From: Adiantum capillus-veneris
Taxonomy: Eukaryota > Streptophyta > Polypodiopsida > Polypodiales > Pteridaceae
Assembly: GCA_014529385.2 (NCBI GenBank)
Contig: CM043959.1
Coordinates: 60,216,253 to 60,280,252, forward strand
DNA: 64,000 nucleotides
Reading direction: 5' to 3'
Numbering within the stretch: position 1 is the stretch's first letter; every line of letters begins with the position of its first letter. This document shows positions 11,840-24,000 of this stretch, piece after piece. The position numbers and the translations under genes were made by a program. The notes beneath the pieces are model-generated. The model saw only the letters and a list, made by a program, of their open reading frames with translations. It had not been told where the DNA came from and did no database searches.

Positions 11840-12065
11840 TGTTGGAATTAGGGTTGCAGAGAAACACACACAGCTTGGAGAAGACAAAGGAAGCTCAGGC
11901 ACACAATAGAGAGTGTGTTACTTAGTGTGCAATGGAAAGATAGATAGCCCTAGAGTGATGGGTGTATATACAATGCACGAGGGAAAAAACCTCCTAAAAA
12001 GGAAAAAAGTGTCACGGCGGTCCTAATGTGTTCACACACATCACTACCACATGTATATGGTAACA
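11840..12065 (-). repeat. copia 1 5' LTR
   Basis: This 226-bp repeat is the partner of 4368-4593 and has intact TG..CA ends. It starts TGTTGGAATTAGGG and ends TATGGTAACA on the plus strand. The differences from the partner are mostly transitions plus two single-base indels. Confidence 0.92.
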
Positions 12066-13260
12066 GATTCTAAGCGTGAGATTTGGTTACCACATTGATA
12101 GGAATTGTTGGTTCAATTTTAAATCCACTTGAACATGGTAAAACTGCAATGACATTCATCATAGCTTTTCCTTTGTTTTTGGGATTCGTAAGGTAGTTAG
12201 GAAGTAAATGATCCACTCCACAACCCTTATAGAATCCAAATATCTTTGTTCTCTTCCCCTTGTGTGGAAAAACTCGTAGCAATGGTTATCTCCACATTCA
12301 TAGCAAGGATCTTTTGGTTGAGTGGTCGGTTGTGCCCCCATTGGTCATCCTATCCTAGGAGGAAATTGTAGTTTTGATTTTCTATGAGCATGAGCGTGTT
12401 TTCATTCATAATGTAATGATTTCTCATTCATTGAGCAATGTAAGAAGGTTCTAGAGCCTCATCTGAGATTACCCAAGAAGGGTAACTCTCATTGGCATAT
12501 GAAATTCCTTCTAGGCCCCCCCCCCCCCCCCCCGGTTTCCACTGGCACTTTATATGAAGAACTTGGTGACAAAATATGTTGACTTGTAAGTGTTTCTATG
12601 GGCTGCGTATATAAAAAAATAGTCCTATTGTCTTGAGGCAAAGGGGGTTGTTGGCCCCACACAAGCTATAGCTTATCTACCCCTTGTACTGCATTGTTTG
12701 GTCTTATCTAGTACATGATGGTTGTGGCAAAGGTTGCACCCTTGGAGGTTTGTATGGCCTTTCCCTTAAATAATTTTGATTGTAAAAGCACTCATTCTCT
12801 CATGGTTGGTGTATTTTTGCTCAATTGTTGCACCACTTCAATACTCTCATACATTTATTAGCTGTGATGATTGTTGTTGTAGATTTGGATTTTGTTTCTA
12901 GGTCTAATTCATCTTTCGGATCACTTCCTTCACCACTTGATCTACATTTGATGTGATTGAATTAGGAGCACTCCGTTTTGTTGATGACTCATTGATGGTT
13001 GGAGAGGCATTATTGGTAGTGTGCCAGTGACTTTCGATCCTCTCCGCCGTAAGTTTTACAATTTTCAACTAGATACAATGCTTCTCTAGTGACCTGCTCA
13101 AATGTGATGCACATTTTCAAGTGCAAATCCTTCTTGAGAGTTTTTTTTATCAATCCCTCTATGAAGAAAAATGATAATTGTTCGTCTTGAGATAATTCTT
13201 GCACATGACATCTCTTGATGTTTTGCTTGAAGTGAAGCAAAGCTTTCTTCACCTTTTTCT
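12066..13260 (-). pseudogene. gypsy gag relic, right part (capsid and knuckles)
   Basis: The frame 13010-13252 reads as a retrotransposon gag capsid: KKALLHFKQNIKRCHVQEL, then LSFFFIEGLIKKTLKKDLHL and TFEQVTREALYLVENC. A Pro/Ser/Gln-rich linker can be traced near 12480-12690 (PLPQDNRTIFLYTQPIETLT). A damaged zinc-knuckle zone follows: CYECGDNH in one frame and KGCGVDHLLPNYLTNPKNKG in another (12070-12341). The run ends PINVVTKSHA at the copia 1 boundary and probably continues at 3729-4367. Several frame changes and stops show it is dead. An 18-C run at 12516-12533 lies within it. No LTRs were located. Confidence 0.7.
12516..12533. repeat. poly-C run (18)
   Basis: Eighteen consecutive C. It may be partly an assembly or sequencing length artefact. 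Confidence 0.9.
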
Positions 13261-13909
13261 TAAAGGCATAGGTTTGGGAAATTGTATTGTGTTTGATTCC
13301 TCTTTATAGAATTCCTCTACAAACTATTGCAGGAGTTGCTTGATATTTGGGAATTTTTTTCTATTCAATCGTTGCACTACCACATTCGCACAGATACAGG
13401 TGATCGTACTGACAAAAAAATACATAGGTATAAAAATCTCGAGCATCGATGTAAGCGTCGATACCATCACGTTGGTATGCCCATTGGTATTACACATGCC
13501 AGTATACGCGTTGATGCCACCAGTACTTGGTGCGATTGAAACGTTGGTCTAAGGGGTTGGAGTAGTTGTAGCTGGTCTGGAAGGACCTCCTGTCCAAAAT
13601 TGTTGTGCATATGCACACTTCTCTGGGAAAAACTATGAGAAGAAAGTACACATCTACTCCGATGACATGCCGATTAGAGTAATTGGATAACTGAAACTCG
13701 AAGAGTATGGCTCCTTGTCATATTCCATGGTTGCAAAAACTAATTTGAGAACATATATACAATACATTAGTTCACTTAACCACAAATAAACATCTTAAGC
13801 AACACGAATCAATACGTATTCACTGTTGGATAGTAATTAAAATCCTTTAAACAAAGGTAGACATTACAAGAGAGTTATTAACATAAATCATTAGTCAATC
13901 TATCACTTT
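13261..13909. other. non-coding spacer between gypsy and CACTA relics
   Basis: I see no supported gene. The two overlapping 70-codon plus frames near 13330-13550 look like chance frames. No clear element boundary was recognised between the gag relic and the CACTA relic. Confidence 0.4.
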
Positions 13910-15975
13910 CTATGAGAGGTGTGCACCAAAGACATCTATGTCTAGGTGAACTTTTGCATCTTCATCAAACTCCACGGCTCCATCTATATCTGCATCTATC
14001 TCAGTATTTGATAAATCATCTTTAGGTTCATACATTGTCTCAAAAAGAGCACCTACTTCAAGCTCACGCTCCTCATCTCGATCATCCGCAATTCGTGCAT
14101 TGCTCAGGTGTCTCTTTGTTCTCAACCTCCAATCCGTCACAGACTTGTTTACTTCGTGGAGCAACTAGGTGACAAAGAGCCAACACGGTTTACTCAAATT
14201 TTCTTCATCTTTTTCCTTCCACAGTGGATCTATAATAAACACAACCTGTTTACAATGTTGCAAAAGTACAAATGTACCCCGATCATCCCTCCACACCAAC
14301 CTATAGCTGACTTGCATCAATCCACTCCTATCTTTATGCACAATTGTATTGCAACCACTAGTAATAACTTTGAACTTAGGATGTCTTGGATATAGCCAAA
14401 GTATTCAAGCTGGCCAATCTGTGTATTGTCATCCCTAGCACTACCTCAACTTTCTTGAACAAAGCTTGCCCTGACACCACTGTCAAAGGTGACCCTTTGT
14501 TCTTCTATTCGTGGCACTCTAAAGTGTCATCCATGTGACCACAAATCTCTGTTTTTGTGATACTAGTGGCACATAAAACAATTTCAGACTCACATTGCAT
14601 ATGTTTTCATGTGGTTTTAAAAAAACTAGGTACAATACATACATGCCAATCGCATCCCCTCGACATCTGCTCTTCCTCTTCAGTGATCAATACTTTATTT
14701 CACTTTTCCTTTGAGATTGTTGCATCGAGCTAGTGTCCAGTAGGAAAGTCTAGCATTTTTTGAAGATGATCTAGAAAGGGAAGATTTCTAGTGATATGAT
14801 TGAGGTTGGATTGCATTTGATTAGCCACATGTTGTTGCTTTTCCACTTCATATTTCTCAATCCACTTTTGCATGACTTCTAAGTTTAGAAGTCAAAATCA
14901 CATAACCTTTTCATACATTTTAACATCCATCTTCCTCATAATGCCCTGTCCTCGTGGCTCCTCCCCAGTTACCTTGGTGTTTGTCTTAGAAGTCCATAAT
15001 TGGGACATCCCTAGGTCAATAGAACCCAAGAACTCACCGATAAAAACAAGCAACTCTTGCACAAGCCATCCCTTGACTATGCTATCCTCAGGGTGAGCCA
15101 TTTGATAAACGAACCCTTTTAACGTCTTCATGAATCTCTCCAAGAAGAACATCCACCTGTAATGGACCGTTCCAGCTTCATCAACCACATGCATTCGGAT
15201 AGTAATAATTTTGGCTAGAAAATACTTCTCCACTATACACACTGTCTCTATAGCATTTAAGCGAGCTGCATCTATGTTGTCTCTCTTGACCTCTTTTGAT
15301 GAGATCCAATGCACTAACTCAATATCTTGTAAATTGTGTTTCTTACGTCATCTACCAGGCAGCCTTGGATGGAAATTGGTAAAATAAACTATAATTTTTT
15401 TTTCCAACATGAGACTTAAGACCGCTTAATTTGTCAACTTTAGTAAAAGCTGTTTTCAAGCATCGCATGCTCCCAATTGGAGTTTTGAATGTAGATGTGA
15501 CTTTCTTTACTTGTTGCTCTTCTGCCTTTCACCCATGGAGATTTTGGAATAGCATAATTTCCATTGGGATTAAGACAAGGCCACATATCTAGCATTCGTC
15601 CCATGGCTTGTAGGTCGTCTCTTTGCACCTTGCTATCCCTTTTTCTAGTAACGGTCTTCCACAAGATCTCCCCCACATTCTAAAAAATATGCATTAGGTT
15701 GTTGATAAGCAAGTCACTCCAATATGGAAGGTCATGAAAAATAGAGAGTCTTTTCATCCTAGGTGGCATAAACACTTTTAATTATTGCCACATGTTCTTC
15801 AAATCACTTGCCTTCAATGGGTGCATGTCGTGTTTTCATATATTTGGTTCAGGTAGCTCATGACCTTCAAGAAAAAATCGGCCATGCTCCTCAAACATTG
15901 TCTTGCCCAAATAATCAGAGTGATGGAAGCCAGGTCAAGGACCGCATAGCAGACATGCATGGTTGCCCAAGTAGC
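13910..15975 (-). pseudogene. CACTA (En/Spm) transposase relic, Tnp2/DUF4218 type
   Basis: Reading the minus strand from 15.97 kb down, the CACTA transposase order appears. First is HHSDYLGKTMFEEHGRFFLE near 15.88 kb, then HPLKASDLKNMWQ, and LPYWSDLLINNLMHIF near 15.70 kb (family pattern LPYWK.L..RHNLDVMHIEKN). Next come NVGEILWKTVTRKRDSKVQR and LQAMGRMLDMWP (15440-15676). The DUF4218 domain lies in 14898-15314 with VDEAGTVHYRWMFFLERFM, LKGFVYQMAHPEDSIVKGW and VQELLVFIGEFL. The acidic frame 13910-14164 (RTKRHLSNARIADDRDEERE) may be the C-terminal tail. Tnp2 cuts and pastes CACTA elements. Stops and shifts throughout show decay. I did not find CACTA terminal repeats, and the N-terminal transposase part is missing. 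Confidence 0.75.
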
Positions 15976-16579
15976 TCAAATCTTTAAACCAAAAAGAAAG
16001 AATAAAAAAGGATCAAGCATTGAACTAGCCCCACCTATAGAATACAGATAGATATCGGTCGTGATTGGTCCCTGAATGACCATTCCCTGCAATATTTCTC
16101 TCACCAACGGCTTGCAGCCTCCCCTGATCAGGGAATGGTAACTCGAAGACCATTCCCTACACATTAAGGTGTATTTTTCACTTGCTTGAACTCCAAAAAA
16201 CTTGACTAGGTTTAAATGAAGAAACTAGCATACTTTTCTTCACTCAAACTAGAAAAAACTAGAAAATCCCTCAAAACTTTGGTATAAAGATTGGGGGAAT
16301 TGTCTTTTACTGGTTGGAAGAAATGTGTTCATTGAATGTGCAAGACTGCGAGTGCACAAAAGTGATGGTATGATAACCTAGTGGGGCCCTTTTGAACGTG
16401 ATGGAGCAGCCAAAAAGGATCTGAAGGATAAAGAAAGTTTTTTATTATTGAACTTATTCTTGGTACAATCGTTTTTGGTAGGAGACTGAACGAGCTCCAC
16501 AAACAATGAACTTCCTCTCTCACATATCCTCACATGATACGTCCCCTAACCCTTGGCACTAGCGAGGTAGCTAGTGGGA

Positions 16580-16606
16580 GGGGGGGGGGGGGGGGGGGGG
16601 GGGGGG
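16580..16606. repeat. poly-G run (27)
   Basis: Twenty-seven consecutive G on the plus strand. Such a run could form a G-quadruplex or replication block, and its true length is hard to sequence. Confidence 0.9.
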
Positions 16607-17202
16607 AAGCTTTGTCTTCAAAAAATTGAGAGGGGCTCACGCCCGTGGGAACCCGGCCCTTGAAGGGTGCTTGCCATGTCATCAATCAAAACCAGGGCCG
16701 CACGTCACCGGCCAGCCTCGCTAATCGCGCCACTGCATTGCCAAAATTGATAAGCGTCACCCGCTTGCTGCGCGCATAGAACACTTGAAGGGCCGCTTGA
16801 TGGGCACACCATAGCCACGCAAAGAGAAGAGCTCTCTCTCCTTTGTACACTTCTACAAAGCTCCACGATTTTGGCTATATATCCGGGCATCCACGCACCT
16901 ACTTGCACATATGAGACCTTCCCTGCGTCACGTGGAAGCTCTATGATGCATTGCTTTTGAAGCCCCTCAAGGCCATTACAAATTCCCCCCCAAAAAAAGT
17001 CAATTTTGCACCAAGTTTGGTTGGCTCCCAATTCCTGCTCACTGACCCGATCATTGCTCCGTCAAGATCCATTGAAAGCTTTCAATTTAGGCTCTAGCTT
17101 TCTACTTCCATCCTACATTTCATCCCCAGAACAGCTTGAACGGGAGGCCTCAAAATGGAAAAAGAACACTTGCAGACTCCTTTATGGCATATGTCACCAA
17201 CT

Positions 17203-17220
17203 CCCCCCCCCCCCCCCCCC
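17203..17220. repeat. poly-C run (18)
   Basis: Eighteen consecutive C, the second such run in the window. Confidence 0.9.
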
Positions 17221-17840
17221 GATGTATCTCGATCACGGTGCACCCAATTTCCAAGCCGTCAGTTCCAACTAGCTCCATGCATCATCACCTACCTTCTAGA
17301 ACCCCATCGAGGCCCAAAAAATGCTAGATGGCACCACCCTTAATGTGGTCAACCCGGCCCATAACTAGCCCATGACAAATCTTTTGATGGCCATAACTTG
17401 CCCTCTGGAGCTCCGATTCGCAATCAGAAAGGACATGCATGCTCCATAATTTAAGCACTAAGCACCGCTGACATCCTCTCTGGCCACTTGTCCCCAGTTG
17501 CCCTATTTGTCTTAGATCTGCTAGACCTCCTAACCTCAAACTTGAATATCTTGCATAATGGGGCTCCGTTTGACGAGCCCTTTGGACCGGCTTCTAGAGA
17601 AACTAGAGCACTACATTCTAGAGCACTGACTCAGCACTTTGGGCACCTTCATGTCTCATCTCAATTGAACCACTTTGAAGCCTTTTTGGCCTAAAAACCG
17701 ACATCGGGCATACGTTTCCCCTAGTACCTGCTTGCGCAGGTCTTCCACATTGGCTTATGCACTTTGTCCCCAGCACCTGCTGGCACCCATAGCTTGGCAT
17801 AGAACACTTCCTTACACAAACCAACTTTTGTTGCACCAGC

Positions 17841-18046
17841 GTCTGCCACACGTGTCACGACTAGGGACTTAGCAAGCACCATGTGCCAGCCACAGATGGT
17901 TGCAAGCACACAACCAAGCTAACCTAGCAAGCTCAAAGAGAGCAGGGGTGTGTCTCTCACCGCTCTATGCTCTCCACCATGATGGAGTCCTTGCAACAAA
18001 GAGGAGGGAGCTACCACCTTGCCATTGTCGCTGCAATGCTCAACTG

Positions 18047-18084
<38 letters not shown>

Positions 18085-18424
18085 CATACTCACACACTTG
18101 TGAGCACACAATGGACAAGGAGATGGAGATAGGGCAAGAGCATTGTTGTTTGGCATGCACCCTTCAGAATAATGGATTTAATAATGTGCACATCTGCCAC
18201 ACATGTTGTAGCTATGGACTTACCGAGCACCATGTGCGAGCCACGGATGGCTGCAAGCACACAACCAAGCTAGCCTAGCAAGCTCAAAGAGAGAAAGGGT
18301 GTGTCATTCACCGCTCTATGCTCTCTGCTATCTTGCCAGCAAAAAAGAGGGAGCCATCGCTGCCACGCTCAATCACCTCGTTGTCATCGATGTCGTCACA
18401 ATGCTCAACCGCACACACACACAC

Positions 18425-18523
<99 letters not shown>

Positions 18524-18597
18524 TGAGCACATAATGAAGAAGGAGATGGAGATAGGGCAAGAGAACTCTTGTTTAGCGTGCACACTTCAGAATAAGG
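17841..18597 (+). repeat. direct duplication with differently expanded microsatellites
   Basis: Unit 1 (about 17841-18175) and unit 2 (about 18191-18597) share CTGCCACACRTG, AAGCACACAACCAAGCTARC, CACCGCTCTATGCTCTC, a (CT)n block, CTTGTGAGCACA and AGATGGAGATAGGGCAAGAG in the same order. Unit 1 carries (CT)n at 18049-18080. Unit 2 carries (CT)n at 18428-18461 plus (AC)n at 18467-18520. The start offset is 350 bp and the end offset about 420 bp, the difference being mainly microsatellite growth. Frames through the dinucleotide runs are not genes. Confidence 0.85.
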
Positions 18598-20147
18598 TAA
18601 TTTAGGGCACAATGGCCCTTTTATATGGATTTGGCCCATTCACACATGGGCACCCACACTTGCCGGTCAAAGTAGAAATCAAATGAGATATGTGGTGCAC
18701 CTCTCATTCGGCGAACACCCAAGTACCTATAGGATTGAGTAGCCCGGCCATGACTCAAAACAATGTGATAAGGCATCCATCATCGGTTAACATGTCCCCC
18801 TTCCTGATGTAGATTCCGTCCCTGAAAGCTAGTGAGGTGAAGCTCATTTGTCTGGCTAGTAGAGCATCTAGGATAGAATGTTTGCAAAGCAAAGTCACTG
18901 TGAGAGTATGCAAGCTGAACTATATGGCAATAAAGCATGAGGGGAATGTAAAGTACATGTGGAAATGAGTAAATGCAAAGAATTATGAAATGGTACACTG
19001 CCATTAAGGACAAATAAATTGCACTTTGATGAAATTAATCAATCAAGAGTTTTGGGCTTATGGATGAGTCTATCGATTAGTTAGCTATGACTAAGGTTAA
19101 AAAAACTACTCTAGTACAAGCTAAGCTAGGAAGAGTATCTAAATACAAGATTCCCTAATTGTACCTTTCATCTCTAACTCTCACAACTCCAAAAAAGCTT
19201 GAATTTTTCACTTTAAGCTCAATGGAAGTTTTTTTCATGTCTTTTTTTTTCCTTTTTCTCTTTAGTTTTCTTTCTTTCACTTTGATTCAAAATTAACTAA
19301 TGTATGTGCTTATTTTGTATGCCCAGCGATTTTTGCTTCTCAAAGGAAAGCACTTACACTGGGATCCTCTAGGGATCTAATACCATAGAAAATACATGTG
19401 AATTAAGTACCAAATCAAGCCGGGATTTCTCTTCCAACTTAAGATTTTACATTTGTGGCACTTTTATTTTTTGTTTCAATTTCCTTTGTATTATCACTAG
19501 TGTCCTTTGTTGTTTAAGCGAGCAAGATTCTCTGTGCCTAAAAAACTCCTAAGGTCTCAAACACTCATATAATTTTACCAACTAGGACTAGTGGTCAAGT
19601 AAATGACATAACCTAAAGTCCCAGCCTCCTAACCTCAAGGATCATCTATAAGACTAAATTCTAATTCAATCAACCTAAGCAAAGACAAATTTATACATCT
19701 ATAATGGAAGATAACAAAACATAACTAAATGCACTCAATCAAACCATGGAAAATCACAATCAACAAATATAAATATCCACAAGCATGAATCATGGAGAGT
19801 TGTACACTTGGAGGTATGTGATGCATCTCCTGTCGTTGAAGAAGATGTCCTAGTCCATGTGGATGGAGATCCATATAAGTTCTCTCAAGGCTCCTACACA
19901 ACAATATCAAGTAATATGGCAATATACCTCAAGGAGGCATGTTAGTGTGAAAAGACAAAAAATTCAAGGAAAACAAGCTGAAACAAAATCTAGACCCTAA
20001 CCCACCTATCAGACCCCACTTATGGAATCAAGGAAAGAGGATATTATATAGACCAAGTAGCATCCCTAAGGCTAGGCCTCTATCCTCATCATCTAGATAA
20101 ACAAAATAATGTTTAGTGAGGCCATAGTCTTCCTGAGTTTTTATTAT
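18598..20147. other. AT-rich non-coding stretch
   Basis: No open frame of interest and no recognisable repeat with another part of the window. Several T-rich runs occur near 19.2-19.5 kb. Confidence 0.45.
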
Positions 20148-20450
20148 TCATTTTTCATCCTCCTCTTGTGCACATATGTGAATCAAGAACCTCACTATGC
20201 GTGGATACTCATCTTGTGAAAAAGAATAGGCATGTGCCACTGGAGAAACATTCGCTACTGGGTAGGGATCACTAGTAATCCGTAAATGTATCATCCATTC
20301 TAACTCCTCAATTTTTTTTTCACATGCAAGTCTCTCTACCAAATCCCATCCACAAGAAAGTACATTGCAGCATATGTGAAACACTTGAGAAAAATAAAAA
20401 GGGTACCTTTCATAAAAAATAGAAGCGCATGTTTGTGGTGAACTAGCCAT
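20148..20450 (-). CDS. small hypothetical ORF (101 codons)
   Basis: An ATG at 20448-20450 opens an uninterrupted 101-codon minus-strand frame starting MASSPQTCASIFYERYPF and ending ICAQEEDEK. I do not recognise it. It has a hydrophobic, Cys-containing middle (FYFSQVFHICCNVLSC) and an acidic end. A TATATATATA tract at 20629-20640 lies about 180 bases upstream on the coding strand, in a place where a promoter could be. It lies 643 bases beyond the tail of gypsy element B on the same strand, so it may be leader sequence of a neighbouring element rather than a host gene. Length alone does not exclude chance. Confidence 0.3.
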   Translation of the reverse strand: MASSPQTCASIFYERYPFYFSQVFHICCNVLSCGWDLVERLACEKKIEELEWMIHLRITSDPYPVANVSPVAHAYSFSQDEYPRIVRFLIHICAQEEDEK

Positions 20451-20628
20451 CTCTTGGAACACAAATAGATTTGGTTAGGTATCTAAAACATAAGGGTTGT
20501 TTTCTTGTGCTGCTTGATGTGACGTGGTGAATTTGGGCTATGTGTTGGATCTGATAGGGTGCACTCTCATTGCTATTTGCTCTTGCTCTTTTACATTTTT
20601 TTAATTTTTTTGTTAGTGTAAGTAAAAG

Positions 20629-20640
20629 GCTATATATATA
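20629..20640 (-). promoter_or_regulatory. TATA-like tract upstream of the 101-codon ORF
   Basis: Alternating TATATATATA. The position suits a minus-strand promoter, but AT-rich chance is a fair alternative. Confidence 0.3.
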
Positions 20641-21092
20641 CAGTCCCTCAATTGAAGAGTTGAGATGTTAGGGAAGGAAAATTAAGAGGATAGGAATCCA
20701 AAATATTGATGCGAGTGAGGACTCTCCCCTTCCTTGGGTAGATCATACTCTTTGAAAAGTTTTTGTCACCCTTTGAAACCAATTGTTCTAGTTTGTGATG
20801 GGAGGTGACTTAGGCCAATAGTTTCTTGCTACCCAAGTGCAACATCGAGGCTCTCCTATGAACGTGCTTGAAATGTTTCCATAGTCAGTGGTTCTATAGG
20901 TGCTGTTGTGGAGTTTTCCATGTTTTCCCTATGATTCACAATGGTATGGGGAGGATGTGTAGGATCTTCTTTAGAAAGGTATGAATTAGATGAGGAACTA
21001 GAAGCTTCTTAGGACTCTTCCCTTCGTGAGCTGAATGGAATAGATTGAAATTGCTTTGATTTCCAAACTAACTCTAGAACAAGGGTAGGGTA
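20641..21092. other. non-coding, beyond the element B tail
   Basis: No gene was recognised. If element B has a 3' LTR it should lie here or to the left, but I found no second copy in the window to prove it. Confidence 0.35.
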
Positions 21093-24000
21093 TTATGGAA
21101 TCTTCCCTTTGCCACAGTCTTCAACTGAGATTGCGATTGCACAATCGAATTTGTGTACTATGGCGGGTGAGATAGAGGAAGATGCCTTATGTTTAGGGAT
21201 CCAAATTTTATCATTTTCATCATAGTATCCTTGGGCATCTAACAAGGTTTTAGGAATCCAACGTGATGTGGTCTTGAATTTCTTAGAGCGCGCTACTAAT
21301 TTTCTACAAGAATGTTTTCTTAAATTAGATGGAAAAGTTGAGGGAGTTGGAGGTGAGGCATTTAGGACCCATTGATATGTACTCTTAGGCAACTCAGGTT
21401 GAGTCCTTGTTGTATCACCACTTGTTGCAACTATGGGAATTGATACGTTAGGTTCGTGGGTAGCCAATGAGGATGACTTAATGACTTTGGTTTGTGAATG
21501 TTGGTTATCTTGCAATTTTACTGGAGTCCATAACGTAGGTGACCTTTCTTGAATGGTAGGGAGAAGAGACGGTTTTTGCATTGTGACACTCCCAGTCCCC
21601 CAGTCAATAGTGCATTTGGTTCCCAACATCCAACTTGCACCCTAGGTTTATGTTGCCTTCCATAGTTCCAATAGGCATGACCAAAAAGCTTTGGCCTACA
21701 CTCCCATTTTCATAGGCAACAAGTGCTTGAAGGACACCAAAAATAGTGGTTTTCTTCTTGAATGGCACTCAGAGATAGGGGTGGTTTTCCTAACTGGCAC
21801 CATACTCCATATGACATCAAATGATGTTGAGCTACCGCATCTAACAAGGAATTATACAACGTTTTTCCATAGGGGCTTTTTAGCTCAATCATGTATCATA
21901 GAGGTGGCTCAAATTCTAATGAATCGTCATCGGTTTCCTCAAAAAATGCTTGCCCGACCCCCAAATTAGTGTCTTATTGGCATCTAAGACGTTGTCACCG
22001 TTCTCAAGTCTCAGCTTGCAATTGTATCATTTTAAGCTCTGCTTGTTTCTTGGATTTCTTCTTTTGATAGATGGCTTGTAATTCCTCTTGGCTTAGAGAA
22101 TCATTGTACCTTTTGAATTTACTACCATTAAGGAATCCCACGATTTCAACTCCATCTAGAGTCTCGATAAAAATGGTACCTTGCGGGGTAATTTCACACA
22201 CTCGATATGGTCAATTTCTTCCTTTTGTTACGTACACTATACATTAGAACTTTGTCTCCCACGTTTATATATTTGTCTTTTAAATGGAGGTCAAACCATT
22301 TTTTCCTTCTATCTTTCTCCATTAGGGCATTGTACACATCCAATTGCCTTTCTTCCTCTAGATTCTCAAGAATATACAATTCCTTGACCAAAGAATTACC
22401 GTCCCAACCTCTAGGGCATCACTACTCCTTGGCCATATATCATTTTAAATGGTGTACAATCGATGGTTACTTTATACACAGTTTGATAGGCCCGTAGAGA
22501 TGACGTAAGCTTTAGATCCCAGTGAGTGCGATGTGCCTCAATGATCTTGGTCAGAATAGAGATGGGAGTTTTGTTTGTACTCTTAGCTTGGCCATTCACT
22601 TGGGGGTAGTAAGGTGTAGAATTGTGGTGGGATATCATGAAGTTCTTTGGCCACATCATTTATGAAATGAGTGCCATTGTCACTTACAAGCTCAAAGGGG
22701 CACCCAAAATGTGTACTAATGTTCTCGCAGAGGAACTTAGATGTTGTCTTTGTGTCAGCTTTGCGTGTAGCCCTAGCTTCAGCCCATTTGGTTACATGCT
22801 ATGTGGCCACTATAATGTATCGTGATTGCGTGTTACGTGGATCTGGACTAATTGGACCTACAAAGTCTAAGACCCACTTTTCAAATGGTTGAGTTACTTC
22901 GATGGGATGTAGGGGCATCTTATCCTTCCACTGTGGTTTCTTGTAGTACTGATGGCATTCATCACACCGTTTCACAAAAAGTGATGCATCCTTAAACAAA
23001 GTGGGCCACCGTTAGCCTAATTGCAACACCATCCTAGCAGTCAATTCTCCTGAAAAATGACCACCAGTTATGCCCATATGTGCTTCTTGCAAAATGTACA
23101 AGTATTGATCTTCATGGGCACAACGTCTAAGTACGTCATCCTTTCCTCTCTTGTAGAAAGTTCCAGCCATTAGGCAATATGTTTCACACTCTTTGATTAG
23201 CTTCCGAGCTAAATCTTTATGAATCTCCTTAGGTGGAAAACCATCAACTAAAAAGTTAACGATTCTCTCACTCCATTCAGGCATTATTTCAACTATGAAT
23301 AGAGAAGTATCGGGTAAATTATCATCAATTCCTGCAGGGGCTTCCCCATTGGGTATGCAAGACAAATGATCACTCATGACATGTTTTTTGCTAGGTCTCA
23401 CAAAAACAGTGAAGTCAAACTCAAGAAGAATTAATGACCAATGTGTAATTCTTCCTGTGGAGCAGGGTTTATTTACCAATTATAGTATCACTTGGTGATC
23501 TACATAAAAAACAAACTTGGTGGCAAGAAGATAATATCAAAACTTCTTCACTTCATAAATCATACCCAATCCCTCTTGCTCTATAGTGGTGTAGTTCATC
23601 TCAGCATTGTTTAACTGGCGACTAACAAGGTTAATGGGGTAGTCTAGGTTATGCTCTCCGGGTTGAGTTAAAACACAAATAATAGCAAATTTTGATGCAT
23701 CAATATTTACATGAAAGATTATATCTCAATTTGGCATTCGTAGGATCGGGGCACTCACTAGAGCCTTCTGTAATAACTCATAGGCTTGGTCACATTCTTT
23801 GGTCCAAGTAAAATCAATAAGAAGCTTGTACAAGGGACGAGCTATATCAACAAAGAATAATATAAACCGTCGATAATAGCCAACATGGCCCATGAATCTT
23901 TGCACTCCCTTATAGTTCATTGGTGGGGGAAATTCTAGAATGACTCTAATTTTGCTCTCATCTGTAGAAATCCCATTTTTGGACACTATATGCCCTAAAA

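Larger units (their letters stand above)
4368..12065 (-). mobile_element. Ty1/copia LTR retrotransposon 1, with nested insertion
   Basis: Two direct 226-bp LTRs bound the element (4368-4593 and 11840-12065). They are about 93% identical by eye and are 5'-TG..CA-3', except that the left copy has TA for TG. The flanks are TATTC (4363-4367) and GATTC (12066-12070), a 5-bp target duplication with one mismatch. On the minus strand the order is 5' LTR, tRNA-iMet primer site, gag, PR, INT, RT, RNase H, polypurine tract, 3' LTR, which is the copia order. Without the inserted 2.6-kb element it is about 5.1 kb, normal for copia. Coding regions are broken by stops and shifts, so it cannot move by itself. 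It landed inside an older gypsy gag relic. Confidence 0.93.
15976..17840. other. non-coding stretch with poly-G and poly-C runs
   Basis: No open frame here resembles a known protein, although the 16.6-17.8 kb part is richer in GC than its surroundings. It holds a 27-G run at 16580-16606 and an 18-C run at 17203-17220. Frames of 60-108 codons on both strands overlap one another and lack family features. Confidence 0.45.

Noticed and set aside
13327-13552. Two 70-codon plus frames
   Set aside because: Overlapping chance frames, antisense to the direction of the neighbouring relics, without features.
18308-18605. Frames of 77-95 codons across (CT)n and (AC)n
   Set aside because: The peptides are just Ser-Leu, Thr-His and Cys-Val dipeptide runs read from microsatellites.
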